From assembly GCA_030833525.1 (NCBI GenBank), contig JAURGZ010000015.1:1-44236 (forward strand): 44,236 nt of DNA, written 5' to 3'. The notes under the pieces are model-generated. The model saw only the letters and a list, made by a program, of their open reading frames with translations. It ran no database searches and was not told where the DNA came from. This stretch comes from Bacteroidota bacterium. GTDB taxonomy: Bacteria; Bacteroidota; Bacteroidia; NS11-12g; UBA955. Shown here piece by piece: positions 7,675 to 16,700 of this stretch (position 1 is the stretch's first letter; each line of letters begins with the position of its first letter). Both the position numbers and the translations under genes were made by a program.

Positions 7675-8076
7675 TCATTCAGGAGATTCCATGGGAGCCG
7701 CCGGCCTGACGCTTTCTCGTTGATCTTGCATGGCTTCGCGTTGGGCTTTCATCACAGCCTGCTGCTCAGGGGTCAACAATGCTTTGATGGCCATTTTGTG
7801 TTGTTTGTTGAGTTGTTGAATGGCTTCGGCATGTTGTCGATTCAATTCGCGAATTTGAGCTTCTTGTTCAGGGCTTAAATTCATCAAGGAATCCATGCGT
7901 TGCAACTGCATTTCCATGCGCGCTTGATGACCGCGAGGACCCATAGGGGCGGCGGCTGCAGGTTGGTTAAGAGAGCTGATATTGCTAGTGGCGGGTTTCT
8001 TCTTTTTGTTCGGTTCGGCAGTGGCTACCGTTGCCAATGCCAGGCCCAGCAGGCCTGCTATCCATGTCTTTTTCAT
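7675..8076 (-). CDS. Periplasmic LTxxQ-motif (Spy/CpxP or DUF4890-like) protein
   Basis: A 133-residue exported protein with signal peptide MKKTWIAGLLGLALATVATA, a short Lys-rich linker, and a helical Gln/Arg/Met-rich body. The body has two LTxxQ-type motifs, LSPEQ at 67-71 and LTPEQ at 91-95, which mark the Spy/CpxP chaperone and related Bacteroidota DUF4890 proteins. An envelope-stress or chaperone role is inferred from that resemblance. The open frame runs upstream to 8697, but only the ATG at 8076 gives a signal peptide. It converges on ricT and shares its terminator. Confidence 0.7.
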   Translation of the reverse strand: MKKTWIAGLLGLALATVATAEPNKKKKPATSNISSLNQPAAAAPMGPRGHQARMEMQLQRMDSLMNLSPEQEAQIRELNRQHAEAIQQLNKQHKMAIKALLTPEQQAVMKAQREAMQDQRESVRPAAPMESPE

Positions 8077-8157
8077 CTCTATTAGGATGTTAAAAGGGAA
8101 TCGAAAGTTTAAAATAGGGCAACCATTTCTACCTCTTGCTTGTTTACTTGCAAGACT

Positions 8158-10587
8158 ATGCCTGCTGCCTCTGCTGACTGGAAACCTATATGGAACCAAT
8201 GGTTTGAAGCGAGAAATTGGCAGCATCACCGCTTTCAGGAAGAATGCGCTGAACGATATTTTCAAGGAAAAAGTGGCCTGCTCAATGCTCCAACAGGAAG
8301 CGGCAAAACCTTTGCCTTGGCTCTTCCCGCTCTGGTAGATGCGAAATTGAAGAACCACAAAAAGGGTTTGTTCTTGCTTTGGATTACCCCGCTTAAGGCC
8401 TTGAGCAAAGACATTCGAACGGCCATTGACGAGGCCAGTCAACAACTGAGATTGGATTTTACGGTCGCCCTGCGAACCGGAGACACCAGTGCTGCTGAGC
8501 GGCAAAAAATCAAAACCAAAGGGGTGCAAGTGTTGATTACAACACCAGAATCCTTGCATTTGATGCTGGCCAGCGCCGGCAGCACAGAGTTTTTCAAGCA
8601 TCTTTCTATGGTTGTTTGCGACGAATGGCATGAGCTGATTGGCTCCAAACGAGGAGTGCAAGTAGAACTGTCTTTGGCTCACCTGCGAAACCTGCACAAG
8701 AACTTGTCAACCTGGGCCATTTCGGCCACCATTGGCAACTTAGATGAGGCCAACCGCGTATTTCTTGGACCCGGCAACAAAGGAGTTCAGGTCAAAGCCG
8801 ACATTCAAAAGAAGATCGAGGTGCATACCATCATGCCCGATAGCATCGATCGTTTTCCTTGGTCAGGACATATGGGAACCGCTCTGCTTGGCAAAGTCCT
8901 ACCCCTAATCGAAGAGGCCAAAACCACCCTCATTTTCACCAACACCCGCAATCAAAGCGAAGTCTGGTACCAACAGTTGCTCGAAGCAAATCCCAGTTTG
9001 GCCGGCCGTATGGCGCTGCACCACGGCTCATTGACACGCGAAGTGCGCGATTGGGTAGAGCAGAGCCTCCACGAAGGTTCGCTGAAGGCCGTGGTTTGCA
9101 CCTCCAGTTTGGACTTAGGAGTTGATTTTCGCCCCGTAGATCGGGTGATCCAAATTGGCAGCCCCAAGGGCGTTGCTCGTTTTTTGCAAAGGGCGGGCCG
9201 AAGCGGCCATGGGCCTGGCGAAGTTTCAGACATTCATTTCTTGCCCACCCATTCATTGGAATTGCTCGAGGCTGCAGCCTTGAAACAAGCCGTTCTTGGA
9301 AACAAAATCGAATCTCGAAAACCCGTCTTAAGGGCCATGGACGTGCTGTTGCAGTACCTGATGACCTTGGCTGTGGGAGAAGGTTTGCAGCCCGACCGAG
9401 CCTTCGACGAGGTGCGCCGTACCCACGCATTTGCCTCCATCTTGCGCCCTGAATTCGACGACTTGATTCGTTCCTTGGAGTGGGGAGCCAAAAGTTTAGA
9501 GGCCTATGACGAGTACAAAAAGATCGCCTGGTTTGAAGACCGATACAAAGTGCTGAATCGAAAGTTAGCGATGATGCATCGGCAGAGCATAGGCACCATA
9601 GCCAGCGATCAAACCCTGTGGGTCAAGCTTCAAGGTGGCAGCAACTTGGGGGCGATGGAAGAGTATTTTATTTCCAAACTCAAAGAAGGAGATGCCTTTG
9701 TGTTTGCCGGCAGGGTGCTCGAATTTGTGCGCATCGAGGGCCATACGGCGATTGTTCGCAAAAGCAAAAAGAAGAAGGCTGTGGTTCCCAGCTGGATGGG
9801 AGGGCGCATGAGTTTAAGCAGCGAATTGTCTGCTGAATTGCGCCGCAAAATGGAGACTTGGCCAAGCGCACAAGAGCCTGAATTGAAATTGTTGAGGCCC
9901 CTATTTGAGATTCAAGCGCAGCGCAGCTGTGTCCCCCAAAACGATGAGTTGTTGATCGAACTCTTTGAGAGCCGCGAAGGATACCATCTCTTTGTTTTTC
10001 CCTTTGAAGGACGTATGGTGAACGAAGGCATGGGCATGCTTTTCGCCTATCGCCTGAGTCAAATTTCGGCCCAGACCTATTCCATAGCCATGAACGACTA
10101 TGGGTTTGAATTGCTCAGTTCAGAACCCATTCCATTGGAAGAGGCCCTGGAGTTGGATTTGTTCAATACCCGAGACTTGTCTCGGGACTTGCAGGAGTCT
10201 ACCAACTATTCCCTCATGTGCCAGCGCCGATTTGCCGATATCGCGGTTATTGGGGGCCTTTTGTTCAAGGGAACCCAAAACAAACCGGTTAAAAATCGCC
10301 ATTTGCAGTCTTCCTCACGCTTGATTTACGGTGTGTTCAGTGATTTTGAGCCCGATCATGTTTTGCTTCAACAAGCACGCGAAGAAGTATTGATTAATCA
10401 ATTGGAGGAACGTCGATTGCGAATCGCTTTAGACAAAGCCAATCAACAAGAACTGATCATTCACCGCATACAAAGACCCACACCCTTCTCCTTTCCCTTG
10501 ATGGTGGATCGACTGCGCGAAACCTGGAGCAGCGAAAAGCTCGAAGATCGCATTGCTCGCATGCTCAACGAGGCTGAAGACGTATAG
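8158..10587 (+). CDS. Ligase-associated type DEXH-box DNA helicase (Lhr core-like)
   Basis: This is a superfamily 2 helicase of the Lhr core type that is often encoded beside an ATP-dependent DNA ligase and a nuclease in a DNA-repair module. The 809-residue product has Walker A PTGSGKT at 45-51, DEWH at 155-158, motif III SAT at 189-191, and motif VI QRAGRSGH at 344-351, followed by the winged-helix and C-terminal Lhr regions. I chose ATG 8158 over the upstream TTG at 8140 because it is the first ATG and gives the family length. The expected ligase, exonuclease and phosphoesterase partners are not in this window. Confidence 0.9.
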   Translation: MPAASADWKPIWNQWFEARNWQHHRFQEECAERYFQGKSGLLNAPTGSGKTFALALPALVDAKLKNHKKGLFLLWITPLKALSKDIRTAIDEASQQLRLDFTVALRTGDTSAAERQKIKTKGVQVLITTPESLHLMLASAGSTEFFKHLSMVVCDEWHELIGSKRGVQVELSLAHLRNLHKNLSTWAISATIGNLDEANRVFLGPGNKGVQVKADIQKKIEVHTIMPDSIDRFPWSGHMGTALLGKVLPLIEEAKTTLIFTNTRNQSEVWYQQLLEANPSLAGRMALHHGSLTREVRDWVEQSLHEGSLKAVVCTSSLDLGVDFRPVDRVIQIGSPKGVARFLQRAGRSGHGPGEVSDIHFLPTHSLELLEAAALKQAVLGNKIESRKPVLRAMDVLLQYLMTLAVGEGLQPDRAFDEVRRTHAFASILRPEFDDLIRSLEWGAKSLEAYDEYKKIAWFEDRYKVLNRKLAMMHRQSIGTIASDQTLWVKLQGGSNLGAMEEYFISKLKEGDAFVFAGRVLEFVRIEGHTAIVRKSKKKKAVVPSWMGGRMSLSSELSAELRRKMETWPSAQEPELKLLRPLFEIQAQRSCVPQNDELLIELFESREGYHLFVFPFEGRMVNEGMGMLFAYRLSQISAQTYSIAMNDYGFELLSSEPIPLEEALELDLFNTRDLSRDLQESTNYSLMCQRRFADIAVIGGLLFKGTQNKPVKNRHLQSSSRLIYGVFSDFEPDHVLLQQAREEVLINQLEERRLRIALDKANQQELIIHRIQRPTPFSFPLMVDRLRETWSSEKLEDRIARMLNEAEDV

Positions 10588-10631
10588 TTTCTGAAATTGG
10601 GTTTCCCATTTCAACATCGATGCTTGGAGGC

Positions 10632-10639
10632 TAACTTTG
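10632..10639 (+). promoter_or_regulatory. -7 promoter element TAACTTTG for pth
   Basis: A perfect TAnnTTTG match ending 7 nt before the pth ATG at 10647. It predicts a very short leader. It lies in the 59-bp gap after the helicase gene and probably drives pth-comB-DUF2461. Confidence 0.55.
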
Positions 10640-10646
10640 ACACGCC

Positions 10647-11213
10647 ATGAAATTCCTGTATGTCGGTTTGGGAAACCCGGGTGCTGAGTACGATGCGACT
10701 CGCCACAACATTGGGTTTGCTGTGCTGGACGAACTGGCCGAAAAGTTGGGAGGGGAATGGCAAAGCGTACGCCATGGCCACATGGCCGTTGTCAGCCACA
10801 AAGGTCGAAAACTGCACCTGCTGAAACCCAACACCTACATGAACCTTTCGGGTAAGGCCGTGGCTTATCACATGCAACAGGAAAAGATGCCCTTGGAGAA
10901 CATTGTCGTCATCACCGACGACATCGCCTTACCCACAGGCAAACTGCGCTTGAAGGAGAAAGGAAGCGACGGCGGTCATAACGGTTTGAAAAGCATCAAC
11001 GCCTCTTTGAATACTCCCAATTACGCCCGTCTTCGCTTTGGCGTGGGCAATGATTTTGCCAAAGGCCGCCAAGCCGAATATGTCTTGGGCTTGTTCAAAG
11101 ATGAGGAACAAGAGGCGATTGCCGATGCCATCAAGCGGTCCATACAAGGCCTACTCAGTTATTGCACCCAAGGCCCCGGCCACACCATGACTCAAGTCAA
11201 CGCTCAAAAATAA
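10647..11213 (+). CDS. pth: Peptidyl-tRNA hydrolase
   Basis: Pth cleaves peptidyl-tRNA released from stalled ribosomes and recycles the tRNA. The 188 residues match the bacterial family. Catalytic His20 lies in RHNIGF. Asn10 (GLGNPG), the PNTYMN segment at 61-66, Asp91/Asp92 and GGHNGLKS at 109-116 are all conserved as in the E. coli enzyme. It is followed after 9 bp by comB. Confidence 0.97.
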   Translation: MKFLYVGLGNPGAEYDATRHNIGFAVLDELAEKLGGEWQSVRHGHMAVVSHKGRKLHLLKPNTYMNLSGKAVAYHMQQEKMPLENIVVITDDIALPTGKLRLKEKGSDGGHNGLKSINASLNTPNYARLRFGVGNDFAKGRQAEYVLGLFKDEEQEAIADAIKRSIQGLLSYCTQGPGHTMTQVNAQK

Positions 11214-11222
11214 ACCACCCCT

Positions 11223-11942
11223 ATGCCCAAAATAGAAACCCTGCTCAGTCCTGCCTTGTTCCATTTGCACAGCGAAGGAATCGAAGACAAACAAGTGGTC
11301 ATCATTGACATTTTGCGAGCCACTACGACTGTAGTGGTGGCTTTTGAAAACGGCGTTGACCACGTGGTAGCCTCGGCTAGCGTCAAGGAAACCCAAACCT
11401 TTCGAGACAAAGGCTATTTGGTTGCAGCAGAGCGCAACGGCATCACCGTAGAGGGCTTCGATTTGGGCAATTCCCCCCAAGATTATACCCCTGAACTGGT
11501 AAACGGGCGCAACATTGCCTTGACCACCACCAATGGAACCCGAGCCTTGAATATGGCCGAAGAAGCCGAAACCGTTTGGGTGGCCTCGTTTCGCAACTTG
11601 ACGGCGACGGCAGATGCATTGACCCAAAATGGGCGCGATGTGCTCTTGTTTTGTGCCGGCTGGAAAGATCGTTTCAACATGGAAGACACCTTGTTTGCAG
11701 GTGCCTTGGCTGAACAATTGATGTCGCGCGGTTGGAGCACCGAAGACGACGCGACACTGGCCGCCATGGACTTATACACCCGTAACCAATCCCAATTGCC
11801 TGATTTCTTGGAACAGGCGTCGCATGTTCAGCGCTTCAAAACCTTGCACCTAGAAAGCGATCTGGAAGTCTGCTTGAAGACCGATAGCAGCCGAATCGTC
11901 GTCAAACTCGACGGCGATAAATTGGTAGGTCAAACGATGTAA
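11223..11942 (+). CDS. comB: 2-phosphosulfolactate phosphatase family protein (ComB)
   Basis: ComB dephosphorylates 2-phosphosulfolactate to sulfolactate, a step of coenzyme M synthesis in methanogens; bacterial homologs are widespread and may act in other sulfonate routes. The 239-residue protein shows the family segments VVIIDILRATTT near residue 25, LTTTNGTRAL near residue 100, and FCAGWKDRFNMEDTLFAG near residue 140. A role in sulfonolipid precursor chemistry is possible in Bacteroidota, but nothing nearby supports it. It sits 9 bp after pth and 3 bp before the DUF2461 gene. Confidence 0.88.
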   Translation: MPKIETLLSPALFHLHSEGIEDKQVVIIDILRATTTVVVAFENGVDHVVASASVKETQTFRDKGYLVAAERNGITVEGFDLGNSPQDYTPELVNGRNIALTTTNGTRALNMAEEAETVWVASFRNLTATADALTQNGRDVLLFCAGWKDRFNMEDTLFAGALAEQLMSRGWSTEDDATLAAMDLYTRNQSQLPDFLEQASHVQRFKTLHLESDLEVCLKTDSSRIVVKLDGDKLVGQTM

Positions 11943-11945
11943 GCC

Positions 11946-12617
11946 ATGATCAGCGAGGCGTATTACGAGTTTCTCATCGACCTTACTCTCAACAATCAAA
12001 AGACTTGGTTTGATGGGAATCGCAAACGCTACGAACGCGATGTAAAGAAGCCCTTCGAACAGTTTGTGGCTCAGCTGTTGGAGGCGGTTTGCGCCATCGA
12101 CGGTCGGTACGGTGGCCTTGAACCCAAAGATGTCATTTTTCGCATCAACCGCGACATTCGTTTTTCGAAAGACAAGACCCCTTATAAAACCAATCGTTCT
12201 TGTTTGATTGCCATAGGTGGCAAACGCAAAATGCAACCGGGAGGCCTCTATCTGGAATTGGGTCCTGAGCATTGCGGCATCTACAGCGGATGGTACATGC
12301 CCGATCGCGACCAACTTTTGCGCATTCGAGAACATTTGGCGGCCAATACCCACCGGGCTCAATCCCTGTTGGCCGACACAGCCTTCATCAAAACCTTCGG
12401 AGAGATTCGGGGCGAAGCCCAAAAGCGCCTACCCGCCCATCTCAAAGTGGCCGGTGATGCATTCCCCTTGATCTACAATACCCAATTTTACGTGATGCAT
12501 GAATTCGAGCCCGAGCGTAGCCTCGAGCCCGATTTCATTCCCTTCATTCTCGACTGTTGGAAGGCCGTAGAACCCTGGAACCAATTCTTAGGCGAAGTCC
12601 ATTTGCCAGAAGATTGA
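11946..12617 (+). CDS. DUF2461 family protein
   Basis: A 223-residue protein with the family features NNQKTWFDGNRKRYE near residue 17, then FRINRDIRFSKDKTPYKTN near residue 61, and a GGLYLELGP segment. The function is unknown; the family is common in bacteria and some fungi. There is no signal peptide, so it is probably cytoplasmic. It lies 3 bp after comB, at the end of an apparent pth-comB-DUF2461 unit, and converges on the HTH gene with a 7-bp gap. Confidence 0.88.
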   Translation: MISEAYYEFLIDLTLNNQKTWFDGNRKRYERDVKKPFEQFVAQLLEAVCAIDGRYGGLEPKDVIFRINRDIRFSKDKTPYKTNRSCLIAIGGKRKMQPGGLYLELGPEHCGIYSGWYMPDRDQLLRIREHLAANTHRAQSLLADTAFIKTFGEIRGEAQKRLPAHLKVAGDAFPLIYNTQFYVMHEFEPERSLEPDFIPFILDCWKAVEPWNQFLGEVHLPED

Positions 12618-12624
12618 GCCTGGG

Positions 12625-13599
12625 CTACAAGCGAAGCCCCAACCAATCTTTTTTGGTTTTGTATTCTTGGCGCAGAAAGCGAGATCGCGGCCCGCTTCCG
12701 CTGCTGCTGAGCAAGGTGCCCGAGGCAATGCATGTTTCTATCCAGCGACGGGTAGCGGCCACCCAAGGTTCACAATCAGAGGTGATGACCCCGCTCAGGG
12801 ACGAACACACCACGGCAACCTGGTCTTTTTCGCTGTCGAAAACCAAACTGTTGTCTACATTGGTCAAGGCATTGAAATACAATTTGTAAGAGGCCCCTTT
12901 GAGCTTGGGCAAATAGGGGTTGATTTTGTGCCCTTTTTCGGCTTGCTCAAAGATCAGTTCAACCAAGGCATCGAATTCGCCCATGACATTTCGGTAGTCT
13001 TGTTCTTCGGCGAACAAGCCGCATTCGCGGTAATGTTGAATTTGATACAGGGTGCTGAACAGCGTTTCATAGCTCCAAACCTCCTCGCTGGGAATCTTCA
13101 AATACCGCTCGGCCAAGGCAATGTGTCTGGGTTGAAGGTGGGCTTCAGCGTGAAACAGGGTTCCTGATAAATCACTGCGGTGAAGAAAATCGCGGTTCCA
13201 AATGAACTCCTTGAAAGCGCTCAAATGAGGGAACCACATGTAATAGAAAAAGGGTATTTCCTTGGCCCCATACAGGACCTTGGGTGCATTCAATCTGAGG
13301 GTGCGGTCTAAGCGCTGTTTGAGCAATTCGTAGAACGTGTCAGCAGATGGATTTTCTTGATCGAAGCCGATGTAATTGCCTTGCAACCAATCATTGGAAT
13401 GATCCACCAAGCTGTTCAAGTTGATGCGAAACTCCCGGGCCAGCAAGACCAGTTCATCTGCTTTGAAGGATTCAGGACGTTTGATTCGGCGGTAGGCCGA
13501 GTCTTCTGAAATATGGAGCAAATCAGCCACAATGGCGGCGGTTCTCAGCCCGCGTTGGCGGGATTTCTCATGCAGAATTTGGGGTAATTTTTTAATCAT
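12625..13599 (-). CDS. Helix-turn-helix regulator-like protein, unknown effector domain
   Basis: A 324-residue protein. Residues 1-60 look like a lambda-repressor-type helix-turn-helix, with recognition segment ISEDSAYRRIKR near residues 29-40, a pattern I know from a Bacteroidota regulator group. The remaining 260 residues are helical and hydrophobic/aromatic, with no family I can name and no clear membrane segment. It is divergent from the exported hydrolase gene (13760), with a 160-bp gap holding short dyads, so control of that gene is plausible but unproven. It could instead be a solitary regulator. Confidence 0.65.
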   Translation of the reverse strand: MIKKLPQILHEKSRQRGLRTAAIVADLLHISEDSAYRRIKRPESFKADELVLLAREFRINLNSLVDHSNDWLQGNYIGFDQENPSADTFYELLKQRLDRTLRLNAPKVLYGAKEIPFFYYMWFPHLSAFKEFIWNRDFLHRSDLSGTLFHAEAHLQPRHIALAERYLKIPSEEVWSYETLFSTLYQIQHYRECGLFAEEQDYRNVMGEFDALVELIFEQAEKGHKINPYLPKLKGASYKLYFNALTNVDNSLVFDSEKDQVAVVCSSLSGVITSDCEPWVAATRRWIETCIASGTLLSSSGSGPRSRFLRQEYKTKKDWLGLRL

Positions 13600-13649
13600 A
13601 AGCGTCTAGGGTTATTTCCCCTACACACATTTTTTGCAGGTCATCCCCC

Positions 13650-13718
13650 AAGCGCTTGTAAAAAATGCTGGAAAAACTTTGTGTGCGGATTGCATTTCGC
13701 AAATGGAGTCAGGGACTC
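13650..13718. promoter_or_regulatory. Cluster of short dyads in the HTH/hydrolase intergenic region
   Basis: The divergent gap contains the palindrome AAGCGCTT (13650-13657), CATTT-CGC-AAATG (13693-13705) and GAGTC-AGG-GACTC (13706-13718), the last two abutting. They could be operator sites or structure in a 5' leader. Short dyads are expected by chance, so support is weak. Confidence 0.25.
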
Positions 13719-13759
13719 GAATGTGGGATGGGGCAGCTTTGAACCCTAACATTTTCACC

Positions 13760-16700
13760 ATGCGTACTCTTCACTTTCCATCAGCATGGATGGGGCTATT
13801 AGCCGATTTTTCGCCGCCCAATCCCAATCGAATTAAACAACTTTTGTTGTTGATAATCAGTGTTTTGTATCCCTTTTTAGGTCAAGGCCAAACGGCAGAT
13901 TTTTTGGATGAATACAAGGGTTTTTTCAAGGATCTTCCCACCCATACTGGTCGTTTGTATGAGGCGACTTTTCCTCAAATGGATCCATGGCGATTCTCAG
14001 GAGGCATGGGCGATGATACCTTAGATGCTTCCCGCTCGCTTGAATTATTGCGCATTGCCCAGTGTTGGGACCCCAATAACCAGCAGCCCTATGCTACCGC
14101 TTTTCAAGACAGTTTGATTCAAGCCTATTTGCTACAGGGCATTTTACCCCTTTGGATTTTGGATATGACCTACGATAGGCTCGGGACAGATACTGCTGTT
14201 TTGCAGAAATTAAAGCTCTCTGATTCGGGAAGTTCTTTGTGGGCCGAGGAACCCTTGTCGAGAAAGGAATTGCTTTTTGCGGCCGTTCCGGCTTCTTCCA
14301 ATTTGCCTTCCAGCCTGCATAGTGTGGTCATTGACGATCGTTTGATGCTTCGTTGGGGGGTCAATACCCAAGACTCGAATTTCATTCTCATTCAAGGAAC
14401 CCAAGAAAGAGCCTTGCGCTACCGACAGGCCGTTCCTCTAGAGCCGGGTCATGCGGCTGATTGGCACTTTGCTTTAGCCCTTCAATTGAATCAAAGCGAT
14501 GACCGCTACTCATTTCAAAGCAACCCATGGCTTTGGGGCTCTATGCAGTTTCGATTGTTGACTCAAGGGCTGCTTCGCAAGGTTAAAATCCCCATGGTTG
14601 ATTGGCGTGACAAATTGAAAGACAGCACTCTGACTCAGGAACAATGGAGCTGGTTTGTAGGCCCCAAAGGCCAAGAGGTGCAACACGGAGCCCAAATAAG
14701 CATTCACCGCTCAAATGGGTCAAACGCTTGTCTTCAAAAGCCCTTGATTGTGGTCGAGGGCATAGATTTTGGCTACGCTGACCAATGGTCAGGCTTTCGC
14801 GATGGCAAGTGTGGCTCCATGGGTTATGTAGACCTGTTGCACGGAAGGCTTTGGAATGCAGAACTTCAGCATTGGGAGGCCTGGCCGGCCATCGAAGCGG
14901 CTCCTGAAGCATTGAATCGGTTTCGCCGGGCCGGCTACGACATCATCTACGTAGACTTTTGGGATGGCGCTCAGGACATGCACCTCAACGCCGAAATACT
15001 GGAACGCGTTTTCTTGAAGCTTCGCGATGATTATTGCTTGGGCCCCATGCATGTTTTAGGGGCAAGCATGGGCGGGGTATTGGCTCAGCGGGCGCTGCGA
15101 AACCTCGAAAACCGAGGGGATTACTTGTGTGTAGCGAGTCTCACGGCTTTCGATAGTCCATTTCTGGGAGCCAATATTCCGGCCGCCATGCAAGCCTTTG
15201 TTTCGTATTACCAGGGAATTTTGCCAGGTTGTCACGATGCCGTTGAGCGCCAATTGAATCGGCCTGCCGCTCGGCAACTGCTGGCCTTGCATCACGACGC
15301 GGAAATGAACCCGCATGCAGATCGCTTGCAGTGGATGCGGGAAGACTCCTTGCTCGGCTTTTTCCCTTCCCAACCTTGGCTGTTTGGCATTTCAAGCGGT
15401 TCCTGGGAAGGCAGGGGCGGTCGGCAACTCAAAGACAGTTTTTCCCTGCTCAACCCTGGTGACCTGATGGCCACCGTACACACCGTTAACCATTGGAAAC
15501 AGGGAATCATAGAAGCCGTTGGCCCCGACAACAAATGGGTAAAATGGCTCTTGGCGGCCATTCCTGAAGCCCATGCCACACTGTTTGCCAATGGACTCGA
15601 GCTAGAAGACAGCCAACCCCGACAGAACCTGGTGGCTCAATTGCAGTTCACCTATAAGAAACGACAGATTCGAACGGCGCCTAGGCAGGTCCCCAGTTTG
15701 GACCATCTTGCCGGGGGCTTTCATTCGGGAATGTCAACCTTGAGCGTCAATAAATTGCTGGCCCAGGTTTTTGTGCAATCCCAAGTGTTGCAACCCCATA
15801 CCTGTTTTGTGCCCAAGGCCTCGGCATGGAGCTTGTCCAACATAAATCAAGAAGTGTACACTGATCCTATAAACAGGTCTTCCAATCCAGCATCTCCCTT
15901 TCACCGTGTTTTTGCTCCCGCCATCAATCAAGAACATTGTTTCTTTGATACCAGCGCAAACGGGAATGTCGCTTGGTTGCTGGTTCAACTGAATTCCATC
16001 GAATGGAGCCCAGACCAAGTAGAGGATACGCTTGTTGTTGACCCTACTAAATACCGGTTTCTTTCTAGCATGCACGTTGACTCAGGTACTTATTTGAAGC
16101 TCGAGTCATTATCTCAGCCATTGGCCAATGCCCAGTACGACTCGTTGAGTAAAACACAGGTTGCGTTGAATGCAGTCACCGGCCCTTGCCCATTTCAACG
16201 CATTGAAGTTTGGGGTCGCCTTGAATTGGGAAAGGCAGAAATGGCCACATTAAATGTGCACCTTTCTCAAGGGGCTGTCTTGCACGTGCACCCTGGAGGG
16301 CAATTATTGGTTACAGAATCCAACTTGCTGGTACATTCGGGCAGCCAACTGGTATTGGACAGTGGGTCTTTGTTGAGCCTTAGTTCGGGAGCAAAACTCC
16401 ATGCAATGAAAGGATCTCAATGGGACATAGGTCAGCAGGTCCTCATTCAAGCTCATGGGCCCGAATCTCGAATTATTTTGGATGGCCTCGTTCGGTTGCA
16501 AGGTGGAGCTGATTGGTCTCCCGAATTGCACAATGGCGCCCAGGTCCACCTGCGCAACGATTCAACCCTAAACCAAGCATTCGAATTGCGCGCAAGCTCC
16601 GCCAACAGCCGTTTGATCATGGACCAAGCAGATGGAGAGTGGCAGGTAGTTGGAGATGTGCGCATACCGGGTAAACGGGGATTGGGCACATGGCCAATTC

